From contig CBIHNF010000001.1 in NCBI GenBank assembly GCA_966211335.1, positions 248,001-312,000 on the forward strand: a DNA stretch of 64,000 bases, given 5' to 3'. Numbering within the stretch: the stretch's first letter is position 1; each line of letters starts with the position of its first letter. Origin of the DNA: JAPWJZ01 sp966211335 (GTDB lineage Bacteria; Pseudomonadota; Alphaproteobacteria; Micavibrionales; UBA2020). A program made the translations under genes and the position numbers. The notes beneath the pieces were generated by a model. It had not been told where the DNA came from. It searched no databases and saw only the letters and a list, made by a program, of their open reading frames with translations. Of the stretch, positions 25,594-34,543 are shown in pieces.

Positions 25594-25629
25594 CTAGATT
25601 CTGCAGCTCGCCCTGTCTATATAAGGGTT

Positions 25630-27090
25630 ATGCACGAAGATGCCCAAAAACGCTATCAGGCACTTGCCGCCCGCGACCCGCGGTTTGACGGGTTGTTTTT
25701 CGTGGGCGTCACCTCAACGGGCATTTACTGCCGCCCCATCTGTCCCGCCAAAACGCCGAAGGCTGCCAACTGCCGTTTTTTCAATTCGGCGGAACAGGCG
25801 GAGGGGAATGGTTTTCGCCCCTGCCTGCGCTGCCGGCCGGAACTGGCACCCGGCCACGCGCCGGTCGATGACGCCCAGCGCATCGCACGGCTGATTGTGC
25901 AGCGGCTGGAGACAGGCGGAATCGATGCTGAAGCGGGTTTGGAAGTCGTCGCCGCACAATTCGACCTTTCCAGCCGCCAGATCCGCCGCATTGTGCAAAA
26001 GGAGCTCGGGATCGCGCCGATGCAGCTGGTGCTGACGCGGCGACTGTTACTGGCAAAACAGCTTCTCACCGAAACGCATATGACTGTCACCGCCATCGCC
26101 TATGCCAGCGGCTTTTCCAGCCTGCGTCGGTTTAATGACGCCTTCCTGAAACGCTACGGCATGGCGCCGTCCCACCTGCGGCGGGCTTCAGCTCGTGCCG
26201 TTGCGCGGGAGACGGATACTTCCGTCCTGCACCTTTCCTACCGGCCGCCGTATGACTGGAAAGGTGTGCTGGCCTTCCTTCGCGGCAGGGCGCTGGTTGG
26301 CGTTGAGTGGGTGGGAGATGATTTTTATGCACGGACAGTGGAGCTGGACAGTCATAAAGGCTGGATACAGGTATCGGCAAGTGACAAGGGAACCGGCCTG
26401 TCCGTGCAATTCACCCACAGCCTTGCGCCCGTCCTCCCCGCCCTGTTGCAGCGCCTGCGCAGCCTGTTCGACCTTGATGCGCGGCCGGATGTGATTGCGG
26501 CGCAGCTGGGCGCGGATAAAAAACTGAAACGCCTTGTCGCCAAAAACCCCGGCCTGCGCGTGCCCGGCGCCTTTAGCGGATTCGAGCTGGGGCTTCGCGC
26601 CATCCTCGGACAGCAGGTGACTGTTAAAGCGGCCACCACCATCGCCGGCAGGCTGGTGACAGTCTTTGGCGAAAGTTACGAAACCCCCTTTCCCGCGCTG
26701 AACCGCCTGTCGCCGCGCCCGCAAAAGCTGGCCGAGGCGAAAGTTGATTCGATTGCCAAACTTGGCATCGTGTCCGCGCGGGCGCGCAGTATTATAGCTT
26801 TGGCGCAGGCGGAGCTATCGGGCGCGCTGACGCTTGAAACGCCGGCCCATCACGATCCACAAGAAATTGCGCAGCGGCTGCAGCAAATCCCCGGCATTGG
26901 CCCCTGGACGGCGCATTACATTGCCATGCGGGCCCTGCGCTGGCCGGATGCTTTTCCGCGTGGCGATGTGGCGATCTTGAAAAACCTTGGCGGCGTCACC
27001 GCGCAGCAGGCGGAGGAAATGTCACAAGCCTGGCGGCCGTGGCGCAGCTATGCGGTGCTGCATATCTGGAACGCGCCGCTCAAACCTTAA
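25630..27090 (+). CDS. alkA: Ada-type regulator fused to AlkA 3-methyladenine glycosylase
   Basis: A 486-aa fusion. Residues 5-75 are the Ada zinc domain with C34, C38, C65 and C68, the same spacing as the E. coli Ada cysteines. Residues about 85-185 are an AraC-type helix-turn-helix region. Residues about 195-300 are the AlkA N-terminal domain. The rest is an HhH-GPD glycosylase with IPGIGPWTA and a catalytic Asp in FPRGDVAI. It senses methyl phosphotriesters and removes alkylated purines. The ATG at 25630 is preferred, because the extra upstream codons run into the inverted repeat. Confidence 0.94.
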   Translation: MHEDAQKRYQALAARDPRFDGLFFVGVTSTGIYCRPICPAKTPKAANCRFFNSAEQAEGNGFRPCLRCRPELAPGHAPVDDAQRIARLIVQRLETGGIDAEAGLEVVAAQFDLSSRQIRRIVQKELGIAPMQLVLTRRLLLAKQLLTETHMTVTAIAYASGFSSLRRFNDAFLKRYGMAPSHLRRASARAVARETDTSVLHLSYRPPYDWKGVLAFLRGRALVGVEWVGDDFYARTVELDSHKGWIQVSASDKGTGLSVQFTHSLAPVLPALLQRLRSLFDLDARPDVIAAQLGADKKLKRLVAKNPGLRVPGAFSGFELGLRAILGQQVTVKAATTIAGRLVTVFGESYETPFPALNRLSPRPQKLAEAKVDSIAKLGIVSARARSIIALAQAELSGALTLETPAHHDPQEIAQRLQQIPGIGPWTAHYIAMRALRWPDAFPRGDVAILKNLGGVTAQQAEEMSQAWRPWRSYAVLHIWNAPLKP

Positions 27091-27308
27091 GAAATGAACG
27101 TCCATTCATAGCCGCCGTTATCGGCCTTGCGCATCCATTTGCTCTGGCAGATGCGGCAGGTAAAATCGACTTCGGCCGATGAGCTGCCGAAGGAAAAAAA
27201 CCCCGCTTTGTTTTGGTAGCTGAGGTTGCTGTGGGGGGTCGCGCTGCGCGGCTTGGCGGCAAGCTTCTGGCAGTGGACGCAGCGGCGATCGGGGGCGTTC
27301 GTGTTCAT
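27087..27308 (-). CDS. small zinc-ribbon-like protein (73 aa)
   Basis: A short protein with two Cys pairs, CVHC near residue 10 and CRIC near 51, spaced as in a zinc ribbon. The middle is polar and includes NKAGFFSFGSS. The last residues are WMRKADNGGYEWTFIS. It has no signal peptide. The family is unknown to me. It overlaps the 3' end of ada-alkA by 4 nt, convergently, and lies 59 nt upstream of the next minus-strand gene. Confidence 0.7.
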   Translation of the reverse strand: MNTNAPDRRCVHCQKLAAKPRSATPHSNLSYQNKAGFFSFGSSSAEVDFTCRICQSKWMRKADNGGYEWTFIS

Positions 27309-27367
27309 GGCCGCCAGTATCGGCGCAATCGGGCAGGAATGACAGGCAATAATGCCCGATATTCGAC

Positions 27368-28159
27368 TTATTTGGGTGCTGGCGGCGCAATCGCCGGTGA
27401 AGGCGTGGCTGAAACAGGTGTTTTGCCATAGGTCACGCGGCCTTCCGCCACATGGGCGAAGACATTGTGCTGGGGCGCGAGCGTTGAATGGTGCGCAACG
27501 CTGATCACAATGCCATGCTTCATGCGGTCGAGCAGGCGGGGATAAAGCTCAGCTTCCGATTTCGTGTCGAGTGCGGCGGTGATTTCATCGACGATCAATA
27601 CCTTGGTTTCGGCGGCATGCAGGAAGATACCGGCAAAGCCGAGCTTGTTTTTCTGCCCGCCGGAAAGCGTGTTTTTCCAGTATTCGCCGCGCTTCGTGGC
27701 ATCATCAAGCGCGGGGGCGAATTCGCCAAGGCCCGCTTCATTCAAGGCCTGCAGCACCTGTTCGGTCGTGTATTTCGTTACCGGATCGGGTGCGCAGATG
27801 ATGCCACGCAGAGAACGGTCAGGGAAATAATCTTCCTGCGGCACGAAGCGTACTTCCGGCGGCACCGTAATATCTCCGCTGCCGCCCAGCAGCCAGGCGT
27901 TACGGAGCGCGGCGAGCCCCGCCGATTTGCCGCTGCCCGCCGCACCGCTGAGCATGACGCGGTCGCCGGGCTTGAAGACCATATCGCCGTAGGTGACCAG
28001 CGGCTTGCCATCCGCGCCGAAGAGGACGAGGTTTTTGAAAACGACTTCATCTGTCCCCTCAGCCTCCGTCAGCCGGACGCGCGCCAGCGGCGCTGGCATT
28101 TCGCGCGGTTGCGGTTTTGCGGCGGCCTTGCCGAATATTTTCTGCAGGAATTTTCTCAA
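27368..28159 (-). CDS. ATP-binding half of a split YddA/SbmA-type ABC transporter
   Basis: A 263-aa nucleotide-binding protein. Walker A is SGAAGSGKSAG, the Q-loop is in RFVPQEDYF, the signature is LSGGQKNKLGFA, Walker B is VLIVDEITAALD and the H-loop is ISVAHHSTL. The FVPQEDYFPDRSLRGI order is typical of the C-terminal domain of YddA-type transporters, which are normally one polypeptide. TTG at 28159 overlaps the stop of the membrane half (TTGA). The C-terminal 25 residues are Pro/Ala-rich. Confidence 0.85.
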   Translation of the reverse strand: MRKFLQKIFGKAAAKPQPREMPAPLARVRLTEAEGTDEVVFKNLVLFGADGKPLVTYGDMVFKPGDRVMLSGAAGSGKSAGLAALRNAWLLGGSGDITVPPEVRFVPQEDYFPDRSLRGIICAPDPVTKYTTEQVLQALNEAGLGEFAPALDDATKRGEYWKNTLSGGQKNKLGFAGIFLHAAETKVLIVDEITAALDTKSEAELYPRLLDRMKHGIVISVAHHSTLAPQHNVFAHVAEGRVTYGKTPVSATPSPAIAPPAPK

Positions 28160-29328
28160 CCTTTAAACCCTGCAAAGAATTTGCGCTTCGGCGCGGGCAT
28201 GGCTTCGGGCTTGGCGGCCGGAAAGGCGGCGACATTGTCTATCTTTGGATCGTTGGCGGCTTTGCGCGTGATGTCGAGTTTGTTCTCGGCCAAGTCCTTT
28301 TGGAAGTCCATAAGCTGATTGACGTTGGCCGACCAGCTGGAAATTTGCGTATAGCCTTGCGGGAACCAGCTGATGGCGTTGTAGAACTGGCCATAGACCT
28401 GCCGCGCCAGCTCCAGACCGCCGAGTGTCGCCGTGCCGGCAAAAAACTTTGGTGCGGCAAGGGCGATCGGCACCACGGAGGCGCTGTTCATGTTCAGCGT
28501 GCTGACAAGGCCTGTACGCCAGTTGGCCTTGTAGAATTCGCGACGTTTTTCATCCAGCGTGTTGAATTCTGTGGTGAGCGTTTCCTTCTCGACCGGTTCA
28601 AGCCCTGCGAGGGCAATGGATTTGGCGTTGTCGCGTACGCGCACGAGGGCGTGGCGGAATTTTGCCTCTGTATCCATGATGCCGCGCCAGATTTTCCGCA
28701 TGGAGCCGCCTGTCCAATGCGTGGCCGCATGCGCGCCGGCCGCACAAACCACCGCCGCGCCCACCATGATCGGCGCGATATGCCACAGCATGACGGAAAA
28801 TGTCACGAGGCCCACAGCCGAACGGAACAGGCCAAGCCCGAGGCCCAGCGTCGTGCCCGTCACGTTGCCCACGGTTTCGGCGATGCGCTGGTCGGGGTTT
28901 TGGGCATAGCGCTTGTCATGCTGCAGGCGCAGATATGATTTATCGCTGAGCCAGGCATCGGCAAACTGCTTGGTGAGCCAGCCGCGCCAGTTCTGGCCGA
29001 GGTTGGACGTCATATATTCGCGCCCGTTGCCCGTCACCGCCGAAGCGCCAATGCCCGCCAACGTCGCCATGCCGGTGAGGGCAAACTGCCCCGCCTGTTT
29101 TGCGACCAGTGCGTTCAACGCCGCCTGAAAGCCAAGGCCGACGCCGGCAGTGAGCGCGATTTCCGCGACCGTCAGCGCCAGCACGCCGCCGAGCAGCAGC
29201 CGCGCCTTCCATTTCTGGTCGGATACCCAGTAGGGCTTTAAAAAATTTAACTGTTCGATGACGCCGGCGCCTTTCGGCGTTTCGGCTTCCCGTGGTGCTG
29301 GCGTCGCGGGTGTTGGGCTGGTGCTCAT
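28156..29328 (-). CDS. membrane half of a split YddA/SbmA-type ABC transporter
   Basis: A 390-aa protein with a Pro/Thr-rich N-terminus and several membrane helices. The family motif NPDQRIAETV lies near residue 145, followed by a large helical region with FTLxxx-type hydrophobic segments. It matches the ABC_membrane_2 domain of SbmA/BacA/YddA. The C-terminus stops where the ATPase domain would begin in a full-length protein, and the ATPase follows as a coupled gene. The substrate may be a peptide or small lipid-like compound, unproven. Confidence 0.85.
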   Translation of the reverse strand: MSTSPTPATPAPREAETPKGAGVIEQLNFLKPYWVSDQKWKARLLLGGVLALTVAEIALTAGVGLGFQAALNALVAKQAGQFALTGMATLAGIGASAVTGNGREYMTSNLGQNWRGWLTKQFADAWLSDKSYLRLQHDKRYAQNPDQRIAETVGNVTGTTLGLGLGLFRSAVGLVTFSVMLWHIAPIMVGAAVVCAAGAHAATHWTGGSMRKIWRGIMDTEAKFRHALVRVRDNAKSIALAGLEPVEKETLTTEFNTLDEKRREFYKANWRTGLVSTLNMNSASVVPIALAAPKFFAGTATLGGLELARQVYGQFYNAISWFPQGYTQISSWSANVNQLMDFQKDLAENKLDITRKAANDPKIDNVAAFPAAKPEAMPAPKRKFFAGFKG

Positions 29329-29543
29329 CCCGGATTAAACCTTTAAGGCTCTGTAGTATTGGATGGTTTAGTGTAACTACCGTGATTCGAATTGCAATCC
29401 GCCATCTGACTTCACATAGAAACGCAAAGCGTTTTGCTGCGGGGCAATATTGGTTCCCTATTCTTTCTGATATTTTTCCGATGCGGAACGGCGACGCACT
29501 CGTTGCCGTTTGTCCCTCCGAAATAAACAGTTGGAGAGTAACA

Positions 29544-32306
29544 ATGGGCAGCGCTGTTATTGACGAGAGAAGTAAGATGCGGGTCATCGGCAGGACGGTT
29601 TATCGAGGGCCGCATTTGTTTTCGGATACGCCGATGGTGAGAATCGTTCTCGACTTGGGAACTCTTGAAGGTTTTCCAACAACTAAGCTGCCAAATTTTG
29701 CGGAAAAACTGGTCAAAATGATGCCGAGTCTGGAGGAGCATACCTGCTCCTACGACGCGCCGGGGGGCTTTGTGCGCCGGATGACGGAAGGCACTTGGCT
29801 CGGCCATGTGGTCGAGCATGTGGCGATCGAATTGCAGTCGCTGATCGGCTGCAAGGTGACGCGCGGCAAGACGCGGTCGGTGAAGGAAGAACCCGGCGTC
29901 TACAATGTCATGTTCCAGTACGAGACGGAGAACGTTGGCCTTTGGGCCGGGCGGTTTGCGCTTGAGCTGGTCAGCTCCCTGCTGCCGAAGGACCTTGCCC
30001 GCGTCGAAAACCTTGACGCGCTGATCGGCGATAGCGAACCCGCCTTCACCTCCATCGAGGCCGCGCTTGCGACCCTGCGCGATGTCGCCGCCGACGAACG
30101 CCTTGGCCCCACGACCAGAGCGATTACGGAAGCCGCGCAGAAACGCAACATCCCCGTCATGCGCCTTGATGACCAGAGCCTGGTGCAGCTGGGCTGGGGC
30201 AAAAACCAGCGCCGCATCAGAGCCAGTATCACCGATGCAACATCGCAGATCGCGGTGGAAGCGGCCGGTGACAAGGCGCTGACGAAATCCCTTCTCGCCG
30301 CGGCGGGCGTTCCCGTGCCGCAGGGCGGCGTTGCGCGCACTGAAAAAGCTGCGCTGAATATCGCGCGCGAGATTGGCTACCCCGTCGTCATGAAGCCGCT
30401 GGACGGCAACCATGGCCGCGGCGTTACCACCAACATCGGCAACGACATGGAAGCGAAAGCCGCCTTCGCGCTGGCCGCAGAACATGGCCGTGATGTCGTG
30501 GTGGAGCAATTCTACAGCGGCAAGGATTTCCGCGTCCTCGTGATTGACGGCCAGGTGGTCGCGGTTGCGGAGCGCGTGCCGGCGCATGTGGTGGGCGATG
30601 GCACCAGCCCCGTTGCGACGCTGATTGAAAAGGTCAATGCGGACCCGCGTCGAGGCGATGGCCATGAACAAGTGCTGACAAAAATCACCGTCGATGCTCA
30701 CGTGGAAGCGACCATGAAGCGGCAGGGCTTTTCGCTGGGCGCGGTGCCGCCCGCGGGTAAAATCGTCTACCTGCGCGACACGGCAAACCTGTCCACCGGC
30801 GGCACGGCGATTGACCGTACGGATGAGATTCATTCCCACAACATCGCGCATATGGAACGGGCCGCGAAAGCCATTGGCCTTGATATTTGCGGCATTGATG
30901 TCGTCACCAGCGATATTTCGCGCCCCTTGGAAAAATGCGGCGGCGGCGTCGTGGAAGTGAATGCCGCGCCCGGCTTCCGCATGCACCTGGAGCCGTCGGA
31001 AGGCAGGGCCCGCCCCGTTGGCGAGGCGGTGATCGAGATGCTGTACTCCAAGGAAAAAGCCGCGCGCATCCCCATCTGCGCCATTACCGGCACTAACGGC
31101 AAGTCAACCACCGCCCGCATGGTGGTGAATATTCTGCGTCAGGCCGGCAACTCGGTCGGCTTCACCTCCACCTCCGGCGTTTATATTGACGATCAGGTGC
31201 TGTGGGAAGGCGATGCCAGCGGACCCAAAAGCGCACGCATGCTGTTCAAGGACAAGGGCATTGATTACGCCGTGCTGGAAACCGCGCGCGGCGGCATTGT
31301 GCGCGAAGGCCTTGCCTTTGACGCCTGCGATGTCGGCGCGGTGCTGAACGTGACGGAAGACCACCTTGGCATTTCCGGCATCCATACGCTGGAGCAGCTG
31401 GCGAAGGTTAAATCCGTCGTCGTCGAAGCCGTCAAGCGTAAGGGCGTTGCCGTGTTGAATGCGGACGACCCGATGACGCGCGGCATGGCGGAAGACGCCG
31501 GGGGCCGCATCTGCTACTTCTCCATGGCGGGCGCGGGGCTGCTGAGCGATATGATGAAAAAGCATATTGCGGACGGCGGCATGGCCGTGGTGCGGGAAGA
31601 CTGGACGGGCGAGGATGAAATTGTCATCCATGCCGATGGTAGACGCATGCCGGTGATTGGCGTGCGCAACATTCCGGCGACGCTGAACGGCATTGCCGGC
31701 TTCAACATCCAGAATGCCCTTGCCGCAGCGGCGATCGCCTTCGGCCTTGGCATGGATGTGAAAGCCATCCGCGCGGGCCTTGCCAGCTTTACCTCCACCT
31801 ATGAACAAAACCCCGGCCGCCTGAATATTTTTGATGGCCACGGCTTCCGCGTGATTGTGGATTACGCGCACAACCCCGCCGCCCTCACATCCCTTCTCAG
31901 CCTTGCCTGCCGCATGGAGGTTGAAGGCATTCGTATTGGCACTGTCAGCACCCCCGGCGACCGCCGTGACGAAGATATTATCGAGATGGGGCGCATCGCG
32001 GCATCCGGCCTTGATTATATCGTCTTCCGCGAAGACCCCGACCGCCGCGGCCGCGAACCCGGCGGCACCGTGCGCTTGTTAAAGCAGGGCGCGATGCAGG
32101 CTGGCTTTGCCGAAAAAGATATTGTCTGCGTTGCGGGCGAGGAAGAGGCGCGGGAATTGTGCCTTAAAAAAGCACGCCGCGGCGACCTTGTGCTGCTGAT
32201 GCCGACGGATGTGGAAGGCGCCTGGCAGCACGTGCTGACACATCGCCCGAGCCGTGGCTTTGGCGCCGCAGCCGATGCAATGACGCAGCCCATCGCGCGG
32301 GCTTAA
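29544..32306 (+). CDS. cphA: cyanophycin synthetase
   Basis: A 920-aa enzyme that polymerises aspartate and arginine into cyanophycin using ATP. The N-terminal domain has YRGPHLFSDTPMVRIVLDLG and CSYDAPGGFVRRMTEGTW. An ATP-grasp domain follows at about 220-480. The C-terminal Mur-ligase-like domain has the P-loop ITGTNGKSTTARM near residue 515 and RVIVDYAHNPA. The ATG at 29544 follows GGAG at good spacing. The upstream open frame is not protein-like. No cyanophycinase lies nearby. Cyanophycin is a nitrogen and carbon store. Confidence 0.95.
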   Translation: MGSAVIDERSKMRVIGRTVYRGPHLFSDTPMVRIVLDLGTLEGFPTTKLPNFAEKLVKMMPSLEEHTCSYDAPGGFVRRMTEGTWLGHVVEHVAIELQSLIGCKVTRGKTRSVKEEPGVYNVMFQYETENVGLWAGRFALELVSSLLPKDLARVENLDALIGDSEPAFTSIEAALATLRDVAADERLGPTTRAITEAAQKRNIPVMRLDDQSLVQLGWGKNQRRIRASITDATSQIAVEAAGDKALTKSLLAAAGVPVPQGGVARTEKAALNIAREIGYPVVMKPLDGNHGRGVTTNIGNDMEAKAAFALAAEHGRDVVVEQFYSGKDFRVLVIDGQVVAVAERVPAHVVGDGTSPVATLIEKVNADPRRGDGHEQVLTKITVDAHVEATMKRQGFSLGAVPPAGKIVYLRDTANLSTGGTAIDRTDEIHSHNIAHMERAAKAIGLDICGIDVVTSDISRPLEKCGGGVVEVNAAPGFRMHLEPSEGRARPVGEAVIEMLYSKEKAARIPICAITGTNGKSTTARMVVNILRQAGNSVGFTSTSGVYIDDQVLWEGDASGPKSARMLFKDKGIDYAVLETARGGIVREGLAFDACDVGAVLNVTEDHLGISGIHTLEQLAKVKSVVVEAVKRKGVAVLNADDPMTRGMAEDAGGRICYFSMAGAGLLSDMMKKHIADGGMAVVREDWTGEDEIVIHADGRRMPVIGVRNIPATLNGIAGFNIQNALAAAAIAFGLGMDVKAIRAGLASFTSTYEQNPGRLNIFDGHGFRVIVDYAHNPAALTSLLSLACRMEVEGIRIGTVSTPGDRRDEDIIEMGRIAASGLDYIVFREDPDRRGREPGGTVRLLKQGAMQAGFAEKDIVCVAGEEEARELCLKKARRGDLVLLMPTDVEGAWQHVLTHRPSRGFGAAADAMTQPIARA

Positions 32307-32332
32307 AAAGCCGGGAAGTGACCCGATCTGGC

Positions 32333-33568
32333 TTACAGGCCGGGACGGTTGGTTTTCGGCGCGGGCTTTTTCGCCTCCACAGGCGGCTTGGTCGCTTCCG
32401 GCGCTGCGAATTTACTGGTTGATACGGCGCTGACCGGCTGGGCCAGTTTTGCGGCTTCAAGCCTCGCTTCTGTCTCGGCACGCATGGCCTTGAACTGGTC
32501 GTTGATGACTTCGCGCCCGGCGTTCGATGCAAAACCGTCCTTGCCGACGATAAAGTCGAGGAAGAATTTGCGGCTGCCGTCGCTATTAAAATCCATGTTG
32601 CTACCCATGAACTTCTTGCCTTCATTGGTCAGCGCCGCGCTCATGACGGCGTTGGAGGCAAGGCCTGCGCCGCCCGAGGCGTAAAGGTCGGCATCCGACA
32701 CCATGGCGGCCATTTGCGTCAGTTTCGCGTTGCCTTCCAGGCCTTTCAGCTCTTCAAAATAGAGCGGCATGATTTTGGCGGTTTCGGTACCCATTTTGGA
32801 TTTGAATTCAAAGTCAGCCTGCTTGATTCCTTCCAGCGTTTCCGGCGTGCCTTCGCGGTCGCCTTTGGCGAGCGACTTCAGGATGGCGTGCGGGCCGTTG
32901 GGGCTGGTCGTCATTAAAATTGTCTGCACGTTATCGATCTGCTGCTGCGTGAGACCTGCTTCGCGCATCAGCGGCTCCATGGCGGCGAAGGATTTTTTTT
33001 CGTTGAACAGCGGGTCGTTCGGCGGGTTGCTCTTGCCTTCGTGGTCGATGTCATGGCCGATGGCGGTCATAAGGGTGATCGCCTGTTCTGCCTTCGTCAG
33101 CGGAATGCCGCGCGGGTCGCCGAAGGCCACCATGGCGTTGTTTTTTTCCAGCAGGTTGGCGGTCATGGCGGCAACGTCGGTATAGTGGAACTGGTTGTGG
33201 TAGTCGGGGGAGACGGCGGCTTCAACCTCGGCCCGTGCCGCGACCATTACAATCGCCTTGTATTCGGCGGATTTCGGGTCAATCCCTAACTGTTCCGCAT
33301 GGTGCGCGGCCAGCGCCGGAAGGCTGGGGCGGCCGTTGTTGCGGTATTCTTCGACGTGGATTTCAGTGAATTTTTGCGCCGTTTCAAAGGCGTTGCTGCC
33401 GGCGTGGAAAAAGACGCCTGCGCGTTCTTCAAATTTCTGGTCGAGGGTGCCGATGTTTTTTAAGGTCTGGTTGAAGCTTTCGGCGCCGCCCAGCTCTTTA
33501 ATAATGTCGGGGTTTTGCGCGGCCATGTCGCGGATGAGTTTTTCCATGTCGGTGGGTTCCTGGCTCAT
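32333..33568 (-). CDS. HD-domain phosphohydrolase with class I cyclic-nucleotide PDE signature
   Basis: A 411-aa cytoplasmic protein. Residues 123-131 read YHNQFHYTD, and HDIDHEGKSNPP is at 172-183. Together with D292 or D294 (VSDADLY) these supply the metal ligands of the class I cyclic-nucleotide phosphodiesterase fold found mainly in eukaryotes. The second motif fits the class I signature except at its last position. The C-terminal 40 residues are Pro/Lys/Ala-rich. It overlaps the small upstream gene by 4 nt. Cyclic-nucleotide hydrolysis is plausible but untested, and other HD phosphohydrolase activity is possible. Confidence 0.75.
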   Translation of the reverse strand: MSQEPTDMEKLIRDMAAQNPDIIKELGGAESFNQTLKNIGTLDQKFEERAGVFFHAGSNAFETAQKFTEIHVEEYRNNGRPSLPALAAHHAEQLGIDPKSAEYKAIVMVAARAEVEAAVSPDYHNQFHYTDVAAMTANLLEKNNAMVAFGDPRGIPLTKAEQAITLMTAIGHDIDHEGKSNPPNDPLFNEKKSFAAMEPLMREAGLTQQQIDNVQTILMTTSPNGPHAILKSLAKGDREGTPETLEGIKQADFEFKSKMGTETAKIMPLYFEELKGLEGNAKLTQMAAMVSDADLYASGGAGLASNAVMSAALTNEGKKFMGSNMDFNSDGSRKFFLDFIVGKDGFASNAGREVINDQFKAMRAETEARLEAAKLAQPVSAVSTSKFAAPEATKPPVEAKKPAPKTNRPGL

Positions 33569-33777
33569 GCTCTTGCTCCCGCGGCTTTCGCCTTCAACAT
33601 GGTGAGGAAAATGCCTTCCAGCTTTTTGACTTCCGCCTGGCTGCCTTCGGATAAATCGGTCCAGTGCAGGTGCAGCTCGGCGATATCTTTCATCATGGCG
33701 GCGAGGTCGCCTTCAACCGTATGGCGCTGCAGTAATTTGACATGATCTTCGGGCAGAAGTTGGTGGGCTTGCGCCAT
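33565..33777 (-). CDS. small helical protein upstream of the PDE-like gene (70 aa)
   Basis: I do not recognise this protein. It has an amphipathic helical composition, for example EDHVKLLQRHTVEGDLAAMM and EVKKLEGIFLTMLKAKA. It has no membrane segment. The ATG at 33777 follows GGAG, making the longer frame from 33846 unlikely. It overlaps the PDE-like gene by ATGA and is probably translationally coupled to it, so the product may be a partner or regulator. Confidence 0.68.
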   Translation of the reverse strand: MAQAHQLLPEDHVKLLQRHTVEGDLAAMMKDIAELHLHWTDLSEGSQAEVKKLEGIFLTMLKAKAAGARA

Positions 33778-33961
33778 AACGCGGCTCTCCTTCGCAATTG
33801 ACTTCGACCTGCTATTCGCAGGGCCCGGATGGATGGTTACATACATTATAGGGAAAAGGCGGTTAGGAGAGTCTTAATGGCAGGCAGACTTGTTATTATC
33901 CTGCTGAATCTGCTTGATAATATGGCCATCAACGGCAGCGGTTATTGATGCTCTGCAAAGA

Positions 33962-34543
33962 TTATTTGGGTTCGGGGAAATTTACTTCCAGCACGCGGGC
34001 CATATCGGCGACAGCGGCAAGGCAGGCGGCATCAAGCCCTTGGGTGGGCATGGCCTTCGTAAAGCTTGCGATTATTTTATCAAACTCCGCGGCGGGAATT
34101 TTTTGGGAGACGGCGCGGCTGTGGACGGTATGCACGTATTTTTCCGCGAGCGAGACATAGAACAGCACAACGGGCACCGGCGCCGGCATATGGCGGGAGG
34201 CGATGAGAAATTCTTCAAACGCCCTGCGCGCCGCGCGGTGGTGCATCACTTTTTTCGGGACGAGCTTCATGAATAGAGGATGCAGCGGCGTCACGAAGAG
34301 GGCAATCGCCAGCACCGCCACCTGCACCGCGAAGTAGACCGGAAAGCCGAGTGCGGGATGGCAGGCCCAGAGCACCATGGCGGCCAGACTGCCGAGCGCG
34401 AAACCATGCAGGGCGAGGAAACTTTGATAGGGGTCGCTGCTGGGCGCGACGACGAGCGCTATTTCCGCCGTGGTGCGCGTTTCGGCGTCATTGATCGCCG
34501 CCTCGACCGCTGCTTTTGTCGCTTTGGAAAGACCCATTACCAT
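33962..34543 (-). CDS. TPM-domain membrane protein
   Basis: A 193-aa protein with two central hydrophobic stretches (about 44-80: LHGFALGSLAAMVLWA and PVYFAVQVAVLAIALFVTPL). The flanking parts resemble a TPM domain, with TRTTAEIALVVAPSSDPY before and PVPVVLFYVSLAEKYVHTVH after. TPM proteins are often found with LemA and a second TPM protein, as here. It overlaps the preceding gene by 7 nt. Phosphatase activity has been proposed for some members only. Confidence 0.82.
   Translation of the reverse strand: MVMGLSKATKAAVEAAINDAETRTTAEIALVVAPSSDPYQSFLALHGFALGSLAAMVLWACHPALGFPVYFAVQVAVLAIALFVTPLHPLFMKLVPKKVMHHRAARRAFEEFLIASRHMPAPVPVVLFYVSLAEKYVHTVHSRAVSQKIPAAEFDKIIASFTKAMPTQGLDAACLAAVADMARVLEVNFPEPK

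Noticed and set aside
29412..30986. 524-codon open frame on the minus strand across the cphA 5' half
   Set aside because: It is antisense to a clear CphA sequence. High GC makes long antisense open frames common, and its translation lacks recognisable motifs.
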